The notes below the pieces were generated by a model that had not been told where the DNA came from, did not search any database, and saw nothing but the letters and a program-made list of their open reading frames with translations. From NCBI GenBank assembly GCA_020426005.1, contig JAGQQW010000015.1, positions 1 through 46,508 on the forward strand: a stretch of DNA of 46,508 nucleotides, written 5' to 3'. Position numbers and translations under genes: made by a program. This stretch comes from Planctomycetota bacterium (GTDB lineage Bacteria; Planctomycetota; UBA1135; GCA-002748355). This document shows, in pieces, positions 42,790-46,508 of the stretch (its first letter is position 1; the number at the start of each line of letters is the position of its first letter).

Positions 42790-45700
42790 GTGACTGACGT
42801 CGTCCTCAACGTTCCAGGCGAGGCGTTGGCTGCTCGTGAAGGGCCAACAAGTCTCGACAACTGGCCCGTCCCGATCGAGGTCCCTGACTTCGACGTGACG
42901 CTGGCGAACTGCAACATGGATGAGGCTGTCGATGGGCAATGGAGGCCCATCGGCGCCAAGATGCCATGGCCGGAGCGTGAGGACGGCTCTTTCATCTTCC
43001 GCGAGAACGATCCGATGATCGTGCGCGCTGGTTCGCAGATCGGAAGCGCGATTCTCGGAGAGCGTCTCGGTCGACGCCTGCGCCGCGTGCACATCCGCGG
43101 GATCAGCCTCGCCGCCGGCGAGATGCTCGAGGGAGTGCAGCTATCGCGAGGATCACTCGCCGGCGCACCTCGCTTTTTGTCGGCCTCCGATGGCCTCGCC
43201 GACATCGATGCTGCGGACATCCGATTTCACTGCGGCACGCGCGAATACACGATCTCGAACTGGCAACAGGCCGAATCGTCCGAAGGGCGCCACAAGTGGC
43301 ACGGAGGGGCGTTCGATTCGCCCTCCGGCGGGCACTGGATCGTGCGTTCGTATCGATGGCCAGGTCTCTCGCGCACAACGATGACGGCGGCGTTCGTCTG
43401 GCACGACCAGCGCACGACTGCGCTGACGACCCAGCTCCCGGAGATCTTCATCTCGGTGCCCGCGGGCAACGTTGCGAATTCCGCCATCGTGCGAGCGGAG
43501 TACGGGCTCTGGCGTGACCTGAAGCCGACGTTTCGCACGATCAATGGTGTGCTGCGGCAGGTCATCCGACTCGTCCCGGACAACACGAAGCTCGGCGACG
43601 CGCAGGCTCTGCGACTGACGTTCACGGTCATGCCGGTGAGTGCGTCGACGTCCGAGCTCACGGACTTCGAAAACGGCGCGTACTACCCGGTGAAGGCGCT
43701 CGCGGATCCAGACTTCTTCCAGGGGCGAGTTGGCGCATTCGACGATTGGTGGCCGCTGCGCAATGAATGGGGCACGGAAGGTCGCGAGTTCCTCGCGCAT
43801 CGCTGGGATGCGAGTTCGGAGTTCGGTTTCCTCGGCTACCTCGCGAATCGCACGACGGCGACGATCTTCTCGCGCCCGCGAAACACGAACTACCTCGATC
43901 CGCGCTCGAGCGGCGGCAAGGAGGCGTTCGGCAACACGCACCTGACGGAGCTGCTTGGCGTCGGCCGCGGCAATCCACGCATGCTCTGGGAGCTCGGGTA
44001 CAGCGCGATTTTCGAGACGCTGCGGCCGCTCAACTACGTGCACTGGACGAAAGACTCGCAGGGAAGCCGTACGCCGACCTCGCGCTTCTGGCGGGCCGAG
44101 GACCACCCATACGACGGTCCGGGTCAGGTCTACATGTACTCGATGCGTGACCACCTCACGGTCACGAAGAACATCGGGGACGCGGAGCACTTTGGGAAAG
44201 ACCCGTTCGGGTCGCTCTACAACCCCTACCAGCACAGCAATCCGACCGAGCTGATGACTTGGGATCCGGCACACTGCGAGGCCGTGATGATCCCGACGCT
44301 CGCGATGCTCGACGACATCGATGATCACTGGGTCGATCTGAGCGAGCTGATCGCATCGTGCTACCTCCACGAGCGCAGCGTCAGCCAAGATCACCAGAAC
44401 GTGAGCGCCAGGCCTTATCGGTCGGGCCGGTACGAGATGACGAGCGCCTGGTGCTACGAAGTCGTCGACGACGCGCTGCGCGACGCGCTCGAGCGCCGGA
44501 TCGAGGATCGTTTCGACCAGGACCTCAAAGGGCCGTACCAAGAGTTTTGGGACCACGTGCGCAACGGCCATGCGTGGACGCACTGGGACGCAGAATCGGG
44601 CAACGATCCACGCCACTGCTTCAACGAGTTCAGCTCGACGTGGTTCTTCGCGCGAGGCCTACCGGGCTACTACCTCGCTGCACGCATCGTGCGTAGAAAG
44701 CGCCACAACGTGATGCCGATGATCTTCTGCGCGTTGGCCGCACAGTGGTGGCTGCGCACGTGCTGGAGGCTGCGCAACGGCATTCCGGCAGCCGCGTACT
44801 TCATGCACTACCCGGGCAAGCGCACGGACCAGAACGAGAGCTACCTCTACGGCCAAAACCCGCCGGAGAACTGGTACGACGATCCGAAGCGCGTGCTCTT
44901 CACGGACATCTTCGGGAGTTCGCTCAACCCGTCCTGGGCACTGGGTGCCGTGCAGGCGGCGACGGACCTTTGCAGGGACTTCCTCGGCGATGAAGCCACG
45001 GCGTCGATCGGGGACGTGATCGAGACCTATCTCGCGGGTGTCTTGCCGAGCCACACGTCGAACGTCTACACGCACAAGCTCGATGCAGCGTTCCTGATTC
45101 CGGAGAACCACGCTGCGCGGGCGATCCTCGCGCCGACGAAGTTCGTCGACGTTGCGGGCGAGTCGCTGGCCATGGCCGATGGCAATGTGCGCGTTGGAGG
45201 CATCCCCACGCAGGGCGAGAAGATCGCCTTCCGCGAGGGCGACCTCGAGATCCTGCGCTACACGGATCGCGTGCTGGAGCTACCCGGTGAGACGATTGCC
45301 CCGCGAGAGGGTGTGTCGATCCGGCAGGTGGACACGTTCCCGGTCGCGCCCACGACGATCAGCGTCTTGGGTGAGGCGATGGTCGCACGTGAGGGGCCTC
45401 TGCGCCTACGTGTGGGGGATCGTCTGCAGCTATCGGTTGCAGGTGAGGCTATGGGCCTGGGTGATGCAGGGGTCGAGCTGGGGCTGCCTCCGACCCTGCT
45501 ACAGATCGATGTGCCTGGCGAGGGCATGGCCCCACGTGATGCACGATCGAAGGTCGATCGCCCCACGAACCGCGTGCTCAACGTGACCGGTGAGGCGATG
45601 TCGCTTCGCGAGGGTGGCGGCTCGACGACCGGCTCTGGCGGGCGTGCCTTCCTCGAGCGCGTGGGGGCGTGGGAAGAGTGGATCGATCGCACAGCGAGGA

Positions 45701-45828
45701 CGAACATGACAGCCACCGATCAAGTGATCCCGTACTACGTGAAGCGGGAGACGACGCAGGTGCGCGTCACCGTGCGCGATGTCACGGGCTTCCTCTTCGA
45801 CACGAGCACGATCGACGGTGCGACGTGA
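42790..45828 (+). CDS. Large phage structural-type protein: PcRGLX-like core with GE-repeat termini
   Basis: The 1012-residue product starts at GTG 42790. Residues about 4-20 carry one copy of a repeat (VPGEALAAREG). Beta domains (FHCGTREYTIS; GGHWIVRSYRWPG) follow, then a helical region with WDPAHCEAVMIPTLAM ending DDHW. That resembles FDPEHASVDLLFDH ending GDHW of the host lipoprotein at 6188. From about residue 785 to 950 there are seven further repeats, one about every 24 residues, ending VTGEAMSLREGG. The last 40 residues begin a BppU-like baseplate domain. This is cut by the UGA at 45826-45828, although the same frame continues sensibly to 46026. An internal ATG at 45706 with a GAGGA site could start the last domain separately. 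It is probably a tail fibre or tail-tip protein. Confidence 0.75.
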   Translation: MTDVVLNVPGEALAAREGPTSLDNWPVPIEVPDFDVTLANCNMDEAVDGQWRPIGAKMPWPEREDGSFIFRENDPMIVRAGSQIGSAILGERLGRRLRRVHIRGISLAAGEMLEGVQLSRGSLAGAPRFLSASDGLADIDAADIRFHCGTREYTISNWQQAESSEGRHKWHGGAFDSPSGGHWIVRSYRWPGLSRTTMTAAFVWHDQRTTALTTQLPEIFISVPAGNVANSAIVRAEYGLWRDLKPTFRTINGVLRQVIRLVPDNTKLGDAQALRLTFTVMPVSASTSELTDFENGAYYPVKALADPDFFQGRVGAFDDWWPLRNEWGTEGREFLAHRWDASSEFGFLGYLANRTTATIFSRPRNTNYLDPRSSGGKEAFGNTHLTELLGVGRGNPRMLWELGYSAIFETLRPLNYVHWTKDSQGSRTPTSRFWRAEDHPYDGPGQVYMYSMRDHLTVTKNIGDAEHFGKDPFGSLYNPYQHSNPTELMTWDPAHCEAVMIPTLAMLDDIDDHWVDLSELIASCYLHERSVSQDHQNVSARPYRSGRYEMTSAWCYEVVDDALRDALERRIEDRFDQDLKGPYQEFWDHVRNGHAWTHWDAESGNDPRHCFNEFSSTWFFARGLPGYYLAARIVRRKRHNVMPMIFCALAAQWWLRTCWRLRNGIPAAAYFMHYPGKRTDQNESYLYGQNPPENWYDDPKRVLFTDIFGSSLNPSWALGAVQAATDLCRDFLGDEATASIGDVIETYLAGVLPSHTSNVYTHKLDAAFLIPENHAARAILAPTKFVDVAGESLAMADGNVRVGGIPTQGEKIAFREGDLEILRYTDRVLELPGETIAPREGVSIRQVDTFPVAPTTISVLGEAMVAREGPLRLRVGDRLQLSVAGEAMGLGDAGVELGLPPTLLQIDVPGEGMAPRDARSKVDRPTNRVLNVTGEAMSLREGGGSTTGSGGRAFLERVGAWEEWIDRTARTNMTATDQVIPYYVKRETTQVRVTVRDVTGFLFDTSTIDGAT

Positions 45829-46026
45829 CGGATCTACCAGAAGGCCACGCGCTACGAGGCGGAGCTCACGCTCAAGCAGGGCGTGTGCGAGCACGAGACC
45901 GGCAAGCTGATCCTCGACTTCGGGGACATCTCCGATCTCACAGGCTCGGCGTACTGGGAGGTCTTGATGACTGCGGACGGCGTGACCAGCCCCGTCGTCG
46001 ATTCCCCGATCTACTTCGTGCGGTGA
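45829..46026 (+). pseudogene. In-frame continuation of the BppU-like domain after a UGA codon
   Basis: Directly after the stop, the same frame encodes 65 residues and then a UGA. These include RIYQKATRYEAELTLKQGV, KLILDFGDISDLTGSAYWEV and SPVVDSPIYFVR. Joined to the 40 residues before the stop (QVRVTVRDVTGFLFDTSTID), it makes a full small beta domain of the type found at the N-terminus of baseplate upper proteins: 'vrl.d..g.p.dltgatv.iy.k....' then 'G.l.l...'. The segment has no good start of its own (no ATG, no ribosome site). Readthrough, a nonsense mutation or a base error are the options. Confidence 0.6.
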
Positions 46027-46190
46027 CGAGCATGGGTTCTTCGATGGCCATCGCGGGTCCTTCCTGGGCCTATATCGTTGGGTTCCGACGGCGCGATCAT
46101 CGGCGACTTTTTTCAAACTACTGTCACATACTTACTTACTACGGGCGTGTGTCGTGAGCGTGATCGCGATCGCGATTCCAAGTCGCGGTG
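46027..46190. promoter_or_regulatory. Non-coding gap with an AT-rich island, possible promoter region
   Basis: Bases 46108-46140 are clearly AT-rich (six T in a row, then CATACTTACTTACTAC) in otherwise GC-rich DNA, about 50 bases before the next gene. This could be a promoter or protein-binding region for the packaging genes. A 41-codon frame (46032-46157) crosses it but is not convincing. Confidence 0.35.
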
Positions 46191-46508
46191 ATGGCGAAAC
46201 AGAAGCAAGCCGCGCGTCGCGTGCGCACTCTGAAGGCGGTCGCCGAACATTTCGGCGTCGCCGCTCCGACCGCCGGCGCTTGGCGCCGCAAGCCTGGCTT
46301 CCCGGTGCACGCGACGTCGGACGGGAAGGCCGAGTACGACCTCGACGAGATCACGCTCTGGCTGCAGCGCAGGCCGAAGCAGTTTCTGCAGGCGAGACAG
46401 GGCGCGCCGCTCGGCGGTTCGTTGCGTGGCCCGCGCGAGGGTTCGCCGGCCGAACTCGAGCACCGGGGGAGCGGAGGTCCAAGCGACCCCGCGGGCAGCA
46501 ACTCGACC
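46191..46508 (+). CDS. Nu1-like small terminase/DNA-binding protein, C-terminus cut by window edge
   Basis: The 106 visible residues begin MAKQKQAARRVRTLKAVAEH. The segment TLKAVAEHFGVAAPTAGAW, followed by RRKPGFP, then a short hinge and YDLDEITLWLQRR, is the winged helix-turn-helix arrangement of lambda Nu1-type small terminases (DNA recognition at cos or pac sites). Helix two and the wing are both present. Merlin-like or other phage HTH regulators with the same fold are the alternatives. A GTG one codon upstream could also serve as start. The large terminase would be expected just beyond the window. The frame is open to the last base. Confidence 0.7.
   Translation, partial: MAKQKQAARRVRTLKAVAEHFGVAAPTAGAWRRKPGFPVHATSDGKAEYDLDEITLWLQRRPKQFLQARQGAPLGGSLRGPREGSPAELEHRGSGGPSDPAGSNST

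Larger units (their letters stand above)
34725..46508. mobile_element. Prophage or phage-like integrated element, partial (continues past window)
   Basis: From the tRNA fragment to the window end the genes are of phage type: an overlapping early operon with a RusA resolvase and a replication-initiator-like protein, a short opposite-strand cassette, virion-type proteins, and a Nu1-like DNA-binding gene at the edge. No host housekeeping gene occurs. Integrase, capsid, portal, large terminase and lysis genes are not in view, so the intact element must extend beyond 46508. Confidence 0.75.

Noticed and set aside
43153..44616. A 487-codon minus-strand open frame opposite the large tail-type gene
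   Set aside because: Shadow frame; its composition follows reversed codons of the plus-strand gene.
45669..46157. A 162-codon plus-strand frame across the end of the tail-type gene
   Set aside because: It is in a different frame from the BppU-like domain and reads as Arg/His/Gly-rich shadow sequence.
46032..46157. A 41-codon small gene just before the Nu1-like gene
   Set aside because: No ribosome site, no recognisable feature, and it runs across the AT-rich island; too weak to annotate as coding.

Overview
The window is GC-rich bacterial DNA. It looks like a planctomycete (Planctomycetota, probably one of the marine lineages rich in unusual secreted proteins). This rests on gene content, not on a marker gene: a DUF4388/TPR membrane protein, a Ser/Thr kinase fused to a formylglycine-generating-enzyme-like domain and divergent from an ECF sigma factor, and many signal-peptide proteins built from FN3, lamin-tail and lineage-specific beta modules. 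Shine-Dalgarno sites are present for some genes and absent for others.

Positions 1-34.7 kb are host chromosome. From the left: a partial DUF4388 gene divergent from a secreted alpha-solenoid protein; a compact minus-strand operon of 7Fe ferredoxin, E1-like (ThiF/MoeB) adenylyltransferase and cysteine desulfurase-like enzyme; a tRNA-Leu(UAG); a lipoprotein of the PcRGLX/YetA-like (exo-rhamnogalacturonan lyase-like) type followed by a strong terminator; two GT-C type membrane glycosyltransferases facing each other; a GNAT acetyltransferase and a cyclophilin; and a truncated multicopper oxidase joined directly to a truncated histidine kinase. From 13.7 to 34.4 kb comes a long run of secreted or surface proteins: a carboxypeptidase-regulatory-like repeat protein, a BNR/sialidase-like protein, FN3 proteins, a subtilase with FN3 domains, a lamin-tail protein and several proteins of unknown function. 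The kinase and the ECF sigma factor sit in the middle of this run. At least seven of the secreted proteins share one beta-rich module of roughly 90-110 residues.

At 34,725-34,767 lies the 3' half of a tRNA gene (Lys-like, minus strand) without its 5' half. This is what an integrating element leaves at one end. To its right, up to the window end, is a phage-type element. It has an overlapping plus-strand early operon (two conserved phage-type proteins, RusA-type resolvase, a replication-initiator-like protein with a repetitive linker), then a minus-strand cassette of three small genes, then a plus-strand structural module, and finally the start of a Nu1-like small terminase or DNA-binding gene cut by the right edge. 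The integrase and the other attachment site are not in the window.

The most interesting observation is that two large proteins of the structural module (40,096-42,300 and 42,790-45,828) share fold-defining motifs with the host PcRGLX/YetA-like lipoprotein at 6,188-8,524. The second of them also carries eight copies of a short G-E-(A/S/T)-(M/L/I) repeat and then runs into an in-frame UGA that splits a BppU-like domain. They may be virion-borne, glycan-directed proteins of a kind I cannot match to a described phage system.
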